Shown: positions 22,627-34,335 of the stretch, one piece after another
How positions within the stretch are numbered: the first letter of the stretch is position 1
How the letters are laid out: each line of letters begins with the position of its first letter
From: Datura wrightii
Lineage: Eukaryota; Streptophyta; Magnoliopsida; Solanales; Solanaceae
Length of the DNA stretch: 64,000 nt
Reading direction: 5' to 3'
NCBI GenBank assembly: GCA_035772735.1
Contig: JASDFA010000003.1
Span: 56,602,501 to 56,666,500 of the forward strand
The notes under the pieces: model-generated
Databases searched by the model: none
Seen by the model: only the letters and a program-made list of their open reading frames with translations
Told to the model about the DNA's origin: nothing
Position numbers and translations under genes: made by a program

Positions 22627-24093
22627 CTATGAATTTATATTGTCCCCAATGTACATATGAAGAACAAAGGATGGGAAGTACTCCCTGGTGTGGCTACTCT
22701 TCGGCCTCATCATTGGACACTTCATCATAATTGCTTTCATTTCCATGGTCTGCCTTATTTTCCTTGCCTAAGCCCTCGAATAAATCATCAATGGTGCCTC
22801 GGGTTATAGATGGGGCAGCCATGGCTGTATCAAGTAAGCTCACGTTTGGGTCCTCCTTGCCCAACTCTTTAACTCTCTCACATCAGCTCGGAGCGAGGAG
22901 ACTTCTCCCATGACTAATTCAACCCAAAAACATAGCTTGTTCAAGCTATCAAATACACTCTTCAACTCTTTCTTCACCGTCTTCATGATAAAGGCTTGAA
23001 TATTTTGAGCCAAATTTTGGAGTTGGTTCTCATGAGATTGTGTCATATCAATCAACTTATGGACTCCCCTTGGTTTGGAGGACGAAGGAGGAGGTGAAGG
23101 CCCTCTAAATGTGCCTCGTTGGATACCTACCCCAACATCTCGGGTTGTGTCATGTTAAGGTCGGGAGCCATGGAATTCTCATCCATGCCTTGTAAGGTAG
23201 AGTCCTCAGATGTGCCCCATGAAAGCATCCTCTTTGTTTTGTTTTGGGGAGCATAGTGCCCCTTCTCTTATCAACAACAATGACACCTATGGCGAAGCTC
23301 CCGTTTTCATCGAGAAATAACACGACTCCCGCTTTGATGCATAACTCACTAATGAGCACTAGATAGGGTATTGAGAGACCTTGTTTCCTGGATTTCCTCT
23401 TCATCTGGGTGGCAATCACCTCACCAATATTTATCATCACCCCAGACATGATACAAGCAATTAGAATGGATGCTTCAAGATTCACTCGCTGATAATTTTT
23501 TGAAGGCATTAACCGGGAGCACACAAACTCTAGCCCCATCTTGGCCTTGAATTTAAGGTCTTGCCTTGCTATCTCACCCCCCATTGTGGCCTAGAGTGGC
23601 AGATCATTTGTAATGATACTTGTAATCCACCCAAACTGATCTTCTTTGTTGGCCATTATGCTAGAAAATTTATTCCCAAAGTTGATTTCATCCTCCTAGA
23701 AAATAACATTGATAGCGTCCGAAGTAATGTCGACTTCCACGCGCTGAACCGTGACCGAGGGTAGCAAGGGAAATCATCTACTTTCCCTTTGTGCTTCATG
23801 GTGTCTTGCCTTGCTTGGTATGAAGCATAGAATTCTAGCACAAGTTTAGGGTAGTAGTTGGGTGGAGGCTTTGTGAACATATGACACTGTCTGTCATTTA
23901 ATTGATTGCTGATGTTGGGGAAGGCACCCCCAGTGCTTCCAAATTGAAGTGCTTCTCCATAGTGATTGATCTGTCTAGGCATGTGGTGTAGTGATTTTTC
24001 ATATTAGGCACACGCAGGATGATAATTACCCTTCCCCTTGCTCTTGGATGTGGAAGGGGCCTTTTCCTTGCCTTGTTGCTTAGAGGACATCAT
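22627..24093 (-). pseudogene. Element G env-position ORF ('putative plant transposon protein' type)
   Basis: Minus-strand reading from MMSSKQQGKEKAPSTSKSKG (ATG at 24093) to a TAG at 22627, about 1.47 kb, with several stops and two compensating frameshifts (near 23650 and 23140). The basic, Ser/Lys-rich head is followed by LVLEFYASYQARQ, a central part with FVCSRLMPSKNYQRVNLEAS, ILIACIMSGVMINIGEV and a C-terminal helical or coiled region. This order is what plant databases label a putative plant transposon protein, common in Solanaceae Athila-type elements in the env position. I see no clear signal peptide or transmembrane segment, so an envelope role is not supported. Family call is from memory of motifs. 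Confidence 0.6.
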
Positions 24094-25030
24094 GATTCTG
24101 CAAGACAATGTTAGTGCCACAAACATCACAAATCTTTATTTGTATTTTTGATAATTAAAGATCAAAAGCGAGAACTATATTAAGCTAAGAAAAAGAAACT
24201 AAAAGATTGGATGCCAAACAACATGAAGAATCAAAATCAATAACTGGCAGCACCTGCGTTTCATAGGTGCATCGCAGGTCTGCGATAGAAACCGGACTAA
24301 GGTTAGGGGTCACCTGTGTTTGGCCTACATTTCACCGGTGGTGATCCGTGTCTCATAGGTGTAGCACAGATTTTTGGCAGTAGCCTAAATCACCAACCAC
24401 TCACTTGTGCCACATCCTACGTTTTGCAGCTCCCCACCTACGGCTCGCAAGTGTTTGGCAGTGACTCAATCTTTTACACAACTCTAAATGGGCTAATTTT
24501 CACACAAGCATAAGCATATTTTCATCTAATAAGTACTCAAACTTCCCCAAAATATTGATCAATCACATAAAAACATTTTGGTACCAGTCAACTCCCTTCC
24601 TTAAGATGGCTGTTACCCCATCTATCAACGGGAAATGTCGAGTGCCCAACATAACAAATTCTAGCAACTCCATTTCACAATTGTCTCAATAATCTACTCA
24701 TTATATTGATAATTTAAAGTAGCACAAAAGAACAAAAATGATGATTTTCCCTTAAGAAAGACGTCAATCTATCTATCATCAGGAAAAATCATACATTTCA
24801 AGCACAAGGGGTTACTCAGACTTCACCGCCAACTACGATTTCAAAACATAGAACCCATATAGTAGATCTATTAAGATGAACAACAAAAACCCTCATTTTG
24901 CAATTTTGACTCTCCCGCCATAACCACAACAAATAAAGATATTCAAAGAGTTGAGAAACACAAGATAGGTAATGGGGGAACATGGATCAAGAAAATTATT
25001 AAATTAGCATGCTTTATTTTGTACTAACAC
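24094..25030 (-). other. Element G internal non-coding region
   Basis: No gene. It includes a run of related words around 24250-24440 (cacctgcgttt, ataggtgca, gcaggtctgcg, cacctgtgttt, ataggtgta) like those in the U3 of G's own 5' LTR at 62290-62500. It ends with aacac (25026-25030), the left half of F's target duplication. Confidence 0.5.
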
Positions 25031-27419
25031 TATTATGACCCGAGCTGGGACCCCAGGACGAGACACGAAACATAGAACTACAAATGGCTCCAAGTCGATA
25101 CATGGCATGAATATGATAACTAAAGAACATACATCAAGCGGAGTTTGATAATTGAAACATGAATAAGCGGAAGTATGAATAACATAACGATCATGAAATA
25201 GAGTCAACACTGGACAAAGCGGAAAATCTACATAATGTTTGTTAAGCCTCTACTACTGTCTAATGAGCTGATGGGACAACATCTCCAACTAGCTCGCTAA
25301 AGTTTGAAACTAAATATAATAAAATTAAATTCTAAACTGAATGTCCTCGGAAGATGAGGACTCACCTATGAGGGGAATTGAGCTAAATTGTCGGAAGCTG
25401 GATTAACAGTGGAACTGAGTCTGAGCCCTCAGACTTGTGTCATGAAATGATACAACATAGAGTATGCAGTCAGTACTTGAAATGTATTGAGTATTAAAGG
25501 TAATTAAAACATGCTGAGTAAATGTCAACTTAAATCATGCATATAAACAAAAATTATAAGATCATGAGAGTAAGGGTTGCGTGTTGAAATCTGAATCTGA
25601 AACATGTATAGTCATAAGCTAAATATCATATCTGAATAGAATGACCCAATTCTAAAATTGAAATCATATGACTTGTCATAGTTGAAATCATAAGTAAAAA
25701 CTCATAAACTGATCATTGGGTCAAACATGCTGTAGAACATAATATCATAAGTTATGAACATGAATAACTTAAATAATGAGGAACAATGAGAGATTTGTCA
25801 TAACCGACACCATCATCATAAGGCTTACGTGATGCCCCAACTATCACACTCAAGGGGGAAAAGCCGTCCAAAACCTTGCAAGGGCTAAGGACGCTACCAT
25901 GATATAGATATCAAGCTGAAGGCCCCTTGCGGGTGGGGTAAACTCTCTTGAGAGGCCCCAAATAAATAAATATAAACCTATTTGCCACGTAGTTCTGAGA
26001 CTGGGGAACCTTGGAACCCCTAGCCTACTCGGTGCTAGACACTACTCCCAAAAACATGCATAGTGCTCCTATCATTTTTCAACAAAGTTAAAATCATAAT
26101 CACATGCATAGTTTGAAATCTGAACATGGGGAGTCTTGACTCAAAAACATATCATAAGTTGTAGTGAGAGTCTTGACTCTAAAACATATGATAAGCTGAT
26201 CTTATTAGCTTTGGCTAAATCATGAATACATACTTAAATTGTGTGGGCTTTCCCAAATCTAAAAATCATGCATACTTGAAGTAGGCTTCATAAGTAAAAA
26301 TCATGGATTTATACATGGGTAATTTATAAACATTCATTCATGCTAGATATCTCATCATACTTGAAATCATGAATCATAAACTTAACTTTTCATAAAACTT
26401 GCATAATCGGGCATAATTTTCTAAAACTTGAAATCATTAATTTATAAATAATTTGGGTATAAAATCTTCCCATGAATCATAAAACTTGATTTGGAACATT
26501 AGGGAAATTGAGCCATAAACATATCATAGAGAAATTCATGAAATTGGGTTAAAATCCTATAAGGTCATAAACTTGAATTAAGACTTGAATTCATGGACTT
26601 GAGGGGAAATTTGGACAAGAGACGAAAAGGGAACTCTCATTCAGGGCCCTACATACCTGGGAAGCTGAATCCTAACTTGATTTTGAAAGCCCAAGAGAAT
26701 TGAGGAAGAATTGATAGGATTCAAGCTTGATCTTCAAAAGGAATTTCTAAACTTTTCATGCATGAGAGTTGAATGAATTAGAATAGGTTAAATTCCACTA
26801 AAACACTCCTTTTAGGGCTTAAAACGATGTAGTTTAGGGCTTAGGAGCTTAGAATTTACGAAAACACCCTTAATAATTCATCTAGAAAAGTGATCCTGCC
26901 AGTCCTAATAAGAGACCTAATGAGTCGTTTGGTCTACTGATGACTCATGGTCATCACTCATTGCCACTACTGGAATCTTCCCTGAAATCTAAACTTCCCA
27001 AGTAATGGAGGACTCGACGGATCGTTAGGTTGAATGATGACTCATCTCATGCACTCGTCGTCACCGCTACAAGTTCCATCCTTCTTTCTCAACCATCCTG
27101 ACAACGACCCACTTGATGAGTCATGAAGTGGCACCACAACTCGTTCTTTCACTCGTTAAGTCTCCTGGACTGCAACTTACTCATCACACGGTGGGTCAAC
27201 TAACGCCTCGTTGGGTCACAACACAAGTTGTCACACCATCTATAGTGACCTCCTAACAATGAATCTACACAAGTTTGGCACCTTTTTATGAGTCGCTCAA
27301 TGATTCGTCAAGTGACCTAACGAGTCACCTAAAGAGTCATTCTATGACTTGGTGCAGGTTTTCCTGACTCTTCTGATTCAATCCTCGAGTCTGATCTTAG
27401 GAACTTTTGGGGTATTACA
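25031..27419 (-). repeat. Element F 3' LTR (2389 bp)
   Basis: Starts TATTATGACCCGAGC (decayed from TGTCACGACCCGAGC) and ends GGGGTATTACA. The part at 26880-27400 is dense in ACGAGTCGT-like and GACTCATG-like words. No internal gene; small open frames are chance. Confidence 0.9.
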
Positions 27420-27432
27420 ATATCTCTCCCTT
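27420..27432 (-). other. Element F polypurine tract
   Basis: The minus strand reads AAGGGAGAGATAT directly before the U3 start TGTAATACCCC, after the phrase CGAGGACGAATGTTCTC. The same PPT is seen in element C at 47830-47842. Confidence 0.8.
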
Positions 27433-27663
27433 GAGAACATTCGTCCTCGAATATAGACTAAGCATATTGAAAGCTGGGTAAGGAACTGCAATCTCACATA
27501 CTAAACATCTAAAGATGTAAACTGATGGAGTGGATGACTCTGGACTGATACACATGAATGAACTGAATTTATGAACCATACATACATGCTAAAACATGAA
27601 AATAACTGGGAGACATGAACTTGACTCGAAACTGAATAGAGTACTAAGGAGGAAATTGATACC

Positions 27664-28702
27664 TCATGCGGGAACTGAGTTGAAAGGGAAAAGATGCAGG
27701 TATCTAGCCATTATATCTACTTTAGCTTCCCATGCAGCTCCCTCAAAAAGCTGATTCCTCCACAAAACCTTCATTGAAGCTGCTTATTTGTTTCTCAACT
27801 TCCGAACCTAACAATCAAGGATCTCAACTGGAACCTCCTCATAAGTAAGGATATCCTTCACACCTATGCTCTCCTCTGGGACAACAAAGGTCGGGTCACC
27901 AATGCACTTCTTCAGTAGAGATACATGGAAAACTAGATATACTAAGGCTAACTCTACTGGTAGCTCCAACTTATATGCCACTTTGCCAACTCACCTCAGA
28001 ATCCTATAAGAACCAACATATAGGTGATTTAGCTTCCCTTTCTTTGAAAACCTCATAACTCCCTTCATGGGAGACACCTTAAGAAATACCCAATCGTCAA
28101 CCTCAAACTCAAGCTCTCTCCGTCTAACATCCGCATAAGACTTCTGACGACTTTGAGCTATTTTCAACCTTTCCCTAATGAGCTAGACTTTCTCCATGAC
28201 CTCATGAACTGAATTTGTCCCTATCAACGTAGCTTCTCCTACTTCAAACCATCTGATATGTGATCTACACCTTCACCCATAAAGAGCCTCAACGGAGCCA
28301 AATGAATGCTAGAGTGGTAACTATTATTGTAAGTAAACTTGATGAGAGGCAAGTGGTCATCCAAACTATCCTTTAAATCAATCACACATGCTCTCAACAT
28401 GTCCTACAAAGTCTGAATGGTTCACTCAACCTGACCATCTGTCTGCGGGTGAAAAGTCATGCTAAGCTTGACTTGAATACTAAGTAACTTCTAAAATGAT
28501 CTCCAAGACTTTGAGGTAAACTAAGTACCTCTATATGAGATGATGGACAGTGGAATTCCATGCAACCAAACTAAATCCCGAATGTACAATCAACATAGTC
28601 CTCAGTTGAATCGGTAGTCTTGACCAGTAGAAAATGTGCTGCCTTGGTCAACCTATCCACAACCACCTAAATGGATTCATACCGTCGGCGTGTATGAGGT
28701 AA
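27664..28702 (-). pseudogene. Element F integrase (3' part) and chromodomain
   Basis: Reads leftward from the split integrase core (RYESI.VVVDRLTKAAHF at about 28680-28625) through the HPQTDGQ(V/A)E.TIQTL region (about 28440), the GPY-like block and a chromodomain with EVPVEIL-type lead, ending in HLFPFNSVPA and TGA at 27664. Stops and frameshifts are frequent and no long open frame remains. The first part of the integrase is on the far side of C-C' at 51353-51780. Confidence 0.8.
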
Positions 28703-29941
28703 TGTAATACCCCAAAAACCCTAAGATCAAACCCAGGAGTTGAAATAGAGAAAATAGGATTTTCCACACTAGGTTACAAGACGAGTCGTTAGTGACCCGT
28801 TGGGTACACCACGAGTTAGTCAGTGACTCGTGGGGAGGAGGTTGGACTTGGTTAGGTTTTGTGATTTGAGGCTGACCATGGGTGGGACCACTACTCGTGG
28901 TCACCACCATGAATTGTCAAGAGGGTTGTGGTCAGTGTTTGGTTTAAAGGATGAATGTTTTGGTAGTTTCCCTAATAACCAGTCACCACGAGTCGTCGGG
29001 CACACCACGAGTCATGGTGTCCCTCGTGGTTACTAGTGTTGAGAATGTCCAGTGCAGACAACGAGGGTCATGGTGATTGAGCACGAGTAGTCCAGTCCCT
29101 CATTCGGACCAGCAGTGTGCTTTTCCCTGCAAATTTATAAAGGGCATTTCTATAATTCCTAAGTTCCTAAGCCCAAAAATACGTCTTTTTAAGCTCAAAA
29201 TAGTGTGTTTTAAGAGGGGTAAGTTCATTCTAGGCCTATTCACTTCCAAGCATGCAAATCTAGAAGCTCGTAAAGGTGATCAAGCCTAGATTCCTCAAGT
29301 TCTTCCCAAATTTCCATTGGGAAATCAAGGGAGTTGTGAAATAAGATTTCTTCAGGTATGTAGGGTTATGAATGGGTGTAATTGTCCACACCCATGCCCA
29401 ATCCCTCTTGAATTCTTGAAATTCTAGTTGATGAATCTATGAGGTTTTAACCCAACATGTGAATTTTCTAAATATCAATCATGGGTATGATCCAAGCATG
29501 TTTCAAATGTTGAATTATGATTAATGGACATATTTTACAATGTTTTCAATTGTAAAATATGTTTTTCAAGTTTTACAAATTATGATGCCCATCCATGAAA
29601 GTTCATGAAAGTTGAGATCTATGAAATATGTATTCAAGCATGATGAGGTGTATATGAAGAAAGTATGATTTTGAATTCACCTATGTCTATGTTCATGTTT
29701 TCAAATGATCAAGTCTATATCAAGAATGTTTAAGTGTTGGCAAAACCCATATGATCTAGTATGTTTCATGATTTATCTAAATTTCATGCTATTAGCTTAC
29801 CACATGGATTTTGGAGCCTAGACTTCCACTATTTTCAGCTTATGGTATGGCTTGAGCCCAAGGCTTCTCATGTTATGATTTTAGATTTATGCATGTATGT
29901 TATGAGTCAACTTTGTCATTAGATGATGGTTCAGCTTTGTT
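28703..29941 (+). repeat. Element C 5' LTR, truncated
   Basis: Starts TGTAATACCCCAAAAACCC and matches the shared LTR from about 28933 onward (cagtgtttggtttaaaggatg, aaatttataaagggcattt, gaagctcgtaaaggt). It breaks off at 29941 in atggttcagctttgtt, where gag sequence begins. About 1 kb of LTR, the PBS and the gag N-terminus are deleted. A TATA-like TTTATAAAG lies at 29134-29142, after a block of ACGAGTCRT-like words (28780-29090). Confidence 0.8.
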
Positions 29942-30240
29942 AGAGGGGACGAACATCAGACTCTAGAGTTGAGGGTAGCAGTCCTATATAGACCATCACT
30001 CTTGAGTGTAGCAAATATGTCCAGAGACACGCGGGTCAGTTCTTAGCAGGTTCAGGTGTTTGTTTCGGGTGTGGGAAGCCCAGACATATGATTAGGGATT
30101 GACCAGTATCCAGACAGGGTCGTGATAGCAACCGAGGCCCAGCCTCTAGCTCAGTAGCTCCACCAGCACAACCAGCTTAGCAGGGAGCATCTACTAGTTG
30201 GCGTGGTGGTCAGCATCAAAAAAAATTCTATGCCCTAGTA
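29942..30240 (+). pseudogene. Element C gag remnant (tandem zinc knuckles)
   Basis: Begins agaggggacgaacatcag, the same text as 50987 onward in C'. It encodes a decayed pair of CCHC knuckles: the first reads CSKYVQRHAGQF where C' has CSKCGQRHVGQC, the second CFGCGKPRHMIRD is better kept. A stop follows at the next proline (tga for cga). The N-terminal gag core is deleted. Confidence 0.7.
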
Positions 30241-30780
30241 TCCCGTCAGGAACACGAGTCTCCCCAAATGTAGTCATTGGTATGTTACGAGTATTCCATA
30301 TTGATGTATATGCATTATTATATCCAGGGGCTACTTTATCTTTTTTGACACCCTATATTGCTAGTAGTTTCAGAGTCGGTCCTGAAATCTTTTCAGAACC
30401 CTTCTCAATATCTACTCTAGTCAGTGAATCAGTTATATCTTGATGGATATATAGAAATTGCCCTGTCACAGTTCTTTAGAAAGTCACCTCAGTAGATTTA
30501 GTAGAGTTAGCCATGACTGATTTTGATATTATCTTTGGCATGGATTTGCTACATGCATGCTATGCCCCAGTCAATTGTAGAACCTACATAGTAGAGTTTA
30601 GATTTCTGGGTGAGCCAGTCCTAGAGTGGAAGGGTAGTTCAGTTGTGCCTGTAGGTCATTTCATTTCCTACGTTAAGGCCAGAAAGATGACTTCTAAAGG
30701 TTGCGTGTACGACCTAGTTAGGATTAAGGATGCTACATCTGAAGCCCCAGCTATCTAGTTAGTTCCTATAATGTGTGAGT
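30241..30780 (+). pseudogene. Element C aspartic protease
   Basis: Open pieces at 30198-30443 and 30513-30758. The active-site loop reads LLYPGATLSF where the family has DPGAT, so the catalytic Asp is replaced by Tyr. The second half has IIFGMDLLHACYAPV (family GMDWLH). A stop lies between the two pieces near 30443. Inactive. Confidence 0.8.
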
Positions 30781-32162
30781 ACCCAGAAAGTGTTCCCTGA
30801 TGATTTACCGAAAATTCTTCCCAAGTGGAAGATCTATTTGGTATTGACCTTTTTCTTGACACGTAGTCTATATCTATCCCTCCTTACAGAATGGCTCTAG
30901 TTGAGCTAAAGGAGTTGAAGGAGCAGTTGAAAGACCTCTTAGACAAGGGATTCATCAAACCTAGCAAATCCCCATGTGGTGCACCAGTTCTCTTTGTCCG
31001 CAAGAAGGATGGTTCCCTTCGGATGTGCATTGATTATCAGCAATTGAACAAAGTCATCATCAAGAACAGGTATCCCCTCCCCAAGATTGATGACTTGTTT
31101 GATTAGCTTCAGGGTGCTAAGTGCTTTTTGAAGATAGAGCTCAGATCCAGATACCATCAACTCAGGGTTCGGGAGAGTGACATTCCGAAGACAGCCTTCA
31201 AGACTCCGTATGGTCATTATGAGTTTGTAGTTATGTCTTTTGGACTAACAAATGCTCCTGCATCTTTTATGGATTTGATGAACAGGGTGTTCAAGCCATA
31301 TTTGTATGTGTTTGTGATTGTGTTCATAAATGATATTCTCATATATTCTAGGAGCAAGGAGGAGCATGCCGCTCATTTGAAGGTGGTGCTACAGACCTTG
31401 AAGGATCACCAGTTGTATGCTAAATTTAGTAAATGTGAGTTTTGGTTGAACTCAGTGGCATTTTTGGGTCATGTGGTGTCAAGTAAAGGTGTATAGGTGG
31501 ACTCTCAAAAGATAAAAGCGGTGAAGAATTGGCCCAGACTAGTTATTCCTTCAAAAATTAGGAGTTTCTTGTGTTTAGCTGGTTACTACCAAAGGTTTGT
31601 TGAGGGGTTTTCATCTATTGCAGCACCGATGACCAAATTGACCCAGAAGAAGGTAAAGTTTTCGTGGTCAGAGGCTTGTGAGAGGAGCTTCTAAGAGTTG
31701 AAGACTCGACTCACCTCAGTACCGGTGTTGACCCTACCTGAGGATACCGATGGATTTGTGGTGTATTTTGATGCCTCAAAGATCGGCCTTGGTTGTGTAC
31801 TCATGCAGCACGGTAAAGTTATAGCCCATGCTTTCTGGTAGCTGAAGGTCCATGAAAAGAACTATCTGACTCATGATCTCGAATTGGCGGTGGTAGTATT
31901 TGCCTTAAATATTTCGAGCCACTATCTATATGAGGTCCATGTAGACGTGTTTACGGACCACAAAATCCTACAATACGTGTTTACCCAAAAGGATTTGAGT
32001 CTATGTCAGAGAAGGTGGTTGGAGCTTTTGAAGGATTATGATATGAGTGTCCTCTATCATCCGAGAAAGGCTAATGTGGTGGCGGACTCTCTTATAAGGA
32101 TTTGCATAGAGAGTGTGTCCCATGTAGATGAGGAAAGGAAGGAGTTAGTGAAGGATGTACAT
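30781..32162 (+). pseudogene. Element C reverse transcriptase and RNase H
   Basis: RT: FIKPSKSPCGAPVLFVRKKD (about 30951), QLNKVIIKNRYPLPKIDDLF, a stop at 31104, then AFKTPYGHYEFVVMSFGLTN and the catalytic motif as FINDILIYS (31325-31351), with the first Asp of the FIDD pair changed to Asn. A stop (tag) at 31494 is followed by the tether/RNase H part: FCLAGYYQRFVEGFSS, VYFDASKIGLGCVLMQHGKV, LTHDLELAVVVFALN, VFTDHKILQYV. Several stops. The frame runs to VKDVH at 32162, where the inverted-LTR element enters, and resumes at 35647. Confidence 0.88.
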
Positions 32163-33468
32163 TGATCTTGGGCAAATTTATATGCCCAAGTGATACTCAA
32201 AGGTGTCATTTTAGCCTTGTTTATCTATCAATGTTTATACATTCTCATGTGATTGATAATAAAATGTGAATTTATACTAACCAACATGATTAGCGTTGTT
32301 TTGTAGGTGAAATATAATTTTGGGAAGCTAAAATGCGTGTTGGGAGAGATTGGGGTTGGACTCGGATGTCAACAAGGAAAAAATGCAAAATTTGGACTGT
32401 GGTGGAACAGCAACGTGTCACGGAGGCAGTGCCCCGCGATACACACTGTGTCACGGAGGCAGTTATCCGCGATACACAACGTGTCACGGAGGCAGTGCTC
32501 CGCGATACACTCCGTGACATGTTGCTTGTTATTCCGGGAAAAATCCCCACCAGTATAAAAAGAACACTTAGGTTCATTTTTAATATTCGGACTTGGTGGA
32601 GAAAGAACGTGGGTTACAGGCAGTTGAGGGGACGAAATTATCAGGGTTTTTTCTCTATCTCCTTCTTCTTTAATTTAATTGCTTGTATGTTTAACACTCA
32701 TTTAACGATGTTTAATCCACAAATGAGTGGCTAATTCCTCTTCTTGCTGAGGTTAAGAACAATTGTAATGAAATGTGATTGTTGATTAAGTTGGTTTTTC
32801 ATCTTTTCTTCCATGGTTGTTTTATTGATTCTTGTTCTTACTGCATTAATGTGTGGCCTATATTAATGTACATCTAAAAAGTCCGGTTTCACTCGAGAGA
32901 GCAAGAAAATGGAAAGTTGTGAATCAATAGGATATGATCTTTTCTTGGTTTGGGAAAATTGAGAATTGATTTACCTTCAGGATAGAAATATACCTGAAGG
33001 TTGTATTAGTCAATTAAGGAACCGATTTTGTATGGCTAGAACATGAATTTCGTTTAATCACAGAAATGTAGGTGGACGGTTCACGATTCTTAAGTTGGGT
33101 TAAATACGAGAGTTTTAATCCATTGGCAATAGTTCTTGACTAGCAACCGGAGGAAAAGTTTAACCAAATTATATTGATAATTTATTTCCTTACATGTTCG
33201 TTTAACCTCAGCATGCTCACATTCATAGTTCAGACTCAAATTATATAATCTTTGCAGACTTAGGATAAAATTAGAAATCAAAATATATCAAACTCTTCGT
33301 TGCACTGTTGTCTTCATTTTTAGAATCAATATAGTAACACTTAAGTAATTTGTTACCTCATCCCAGTCCCTGTGGGATCGATACTTGGCTTACTTAAGCC
33401 ACTTTACTACTTGTTCGACCACGTGCACTTACGTGTAGTTATACACCCATATAACAAACAGTCGAACA
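32163..33468 (+). repeat. Left LTR of the inverted-LTR element (1306 bp)
   Basis: Complete from TGATCT to CGAACA, plus-oriented. By eye it differs from the reverse complement of the right LTR at scattered single bases only (for example cttggg/ctgggg near the end), so the pair is young. The U5 end abuts interior sequence aaacctcaac with no PBS. Confidence 0.92.
32413..32560 (+). promoter_or_regulatory. Tandem GTGTCACGGAGG array and TATA box
   Basis: Three tandem units of 32, 33 and 33 bp (32413-32444, 32445-32477, 32478-32510), each GTGTCACGGAGGCAG then CCGCGATACAC, are closed by an inverted half-unit TCCGTGACATGTTG (32511-32524). A TATA box, TATAAAA, follows at 32554-32560. The position just upstream of TATA suggests a U3 enhancer. 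ACGT cores in the units are of the kind plant bZIP factors bind; that is inference. The mirror copy in the right LTR is at about 35278-35396 with TATA at 35241-35250. Confidence 0.65.
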
Positions 33469-33758
33469 AAACCTCAACTCTGAAACTGCATTGTGCTTGA
33501 CCTCCTTACTTGTATACACCTTCTTAGCATCGACATCTATCTTTCCATTAATGTCAACTGGGGGATACTCTATCTCTTCTTCCATGAATGGATTTTCCAT
33601 AAGTGTGAGCCCATCACGGGGACACTCAAGAGATTCTAATTGGTGGGCTTCATCCAAAAATTCACCCTTGTCTTCCTCTTGTAGTTCCTCTTGAATATCG
33701 GTTAAAACTGTCACCTGCAATTATCACAAGCTTCAGCCTCAGCAATCATCTCCGCGAG
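33469..33758 (-). pseudogene. Coding-like continuation of the interior ORF
   Basis: The minus-strand sequence after the first stop (33759) still has protein-like composition: LAEMIAEAEACDN, then in another frame VTVLTDIQEELQEEDKGEF and DGLTLMENPFMEEEIEYPP, very acidic. The open frame at 33439-33720 runs on across the interior/left-LTR junction at 33468, so its last residues come from LTR sequence. Probably the rest of the gag-like protein, broken by stops. No homologue recognised. Confidence 0.45.
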
Positions 33759-34121
33759 TTAGACGCTCATCCTTTCTAGAGCCTCTGCATTCTCTTCTTG
33801 CTGAATTCTCAATACTTCCATCGCCTCCTTCATTGCTTCTGATTGCTCCAGGAGTTGTTTCAGCATGTCTTCTATTTGAGCTTGGCGTCCTAAGTCCTCA
33901 TTTTCAGCATGCCTATATTCAGCAAAAACAACAGAAGGATCATAGTAAGGGCTTGGGGGAGGGGAATATGCATTCGGACAGCCATCCCAATGGCCATCTC
34001 GACCACCACATATATTGCACGTGTTACAGTGTTGCCACAAGTGGGGTCCTCCGCAATTGAGACAAGATTCGCCAAAATATGAGTATCCACCATTTAAACC
34101 ATTTGTATTCCATGATGTCAT
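33759..34121 (-). CDS. Small gag-like protein with two zinc-knuckle-like motifs
   Basis: 120 codons from ATG 34121, about 190 bp downstream of the PBS. Residues 20-50 hold two Cys/His clusters, CLNCGGPHLWQHC and CNICGGRDGHWDGC (CX2CX3HX4C and CX2CX5HX3C), like nucleocapsid zinc knuckles. A proline-rich link (YSPPPSPYY) and an acidic Gln/Glu-rich helix that could form a coiled coil (EDMLKQLLEQSEAMKEAMEV) follow. Knuckle-first, coil-last order is unlike the usual gag. Probably the remnant of a gag C-terminus or a dedicated protein of this non-autonomous family. Whether it is made is unknown. Confidence 0.5.
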   Translation of the reverse strand: MTSWNTNGLNGGYSYFGESCLNCGGPHLWQHCNTCNICGGRDGHWDGCPNAYSPPPSPYYDPSVVFAEYRHAENEDLGRQAQIEDMLKQLLEQSEAMKEAMEVLRIQQEENAEALERMSV

Positions 34122-34149
34122 GTCAATAAGGGTATCCTAAAAAGAAGAA

Positions 34150-34150
34150 A

Positions 34151-34214
<64 letters not shown>
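34150..34214. repeat. (AAT)n microsatellite
   Basis: About 21 uninterrupted AAT units between the PBS and the small gag-like ORF of the inverted-LTR element, in its leader. Likely polymorphic. Confidence 0.95.
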
Positions 34215-34215
<1 letters not shown>

Positions 34216-34311
34216 AAAAAAAAAGAATTAAAACAAACACTAAGACGAAGTTGTCAACACTAAGAAAAAAATATAGTAAATTAACATTTAAGAAAATTCA
34301 CCAATTGCCAG

Positions 34312-34329
34312 TCCCCGGCAACGGCGCCA
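34312..34329 (-). other. Primer binding site, tRNA-Asp type
   Basis: The minus strand reads TGGCGCCGTTGCCGGGGA, the perfect tRNA-Asp PBS known from Athila-type and related plant elements, six bases inside the right LTR. It fixes the right LTR as the 5' LTR and the direction as leftward. Confidence 0.9.
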
Positions 34330-34335
34330 AAAACT

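Noticed and set aside
22627..24093. Calling this ORF an envelope protein
   Set aside because: No signal peptide, transmembrane segment or glycoprotein-like cysteines are visible; only the position fits.
32290..32734. Matching open frames in the left LTR
   Set aside because: Same cause as in the right LTR; not genes.
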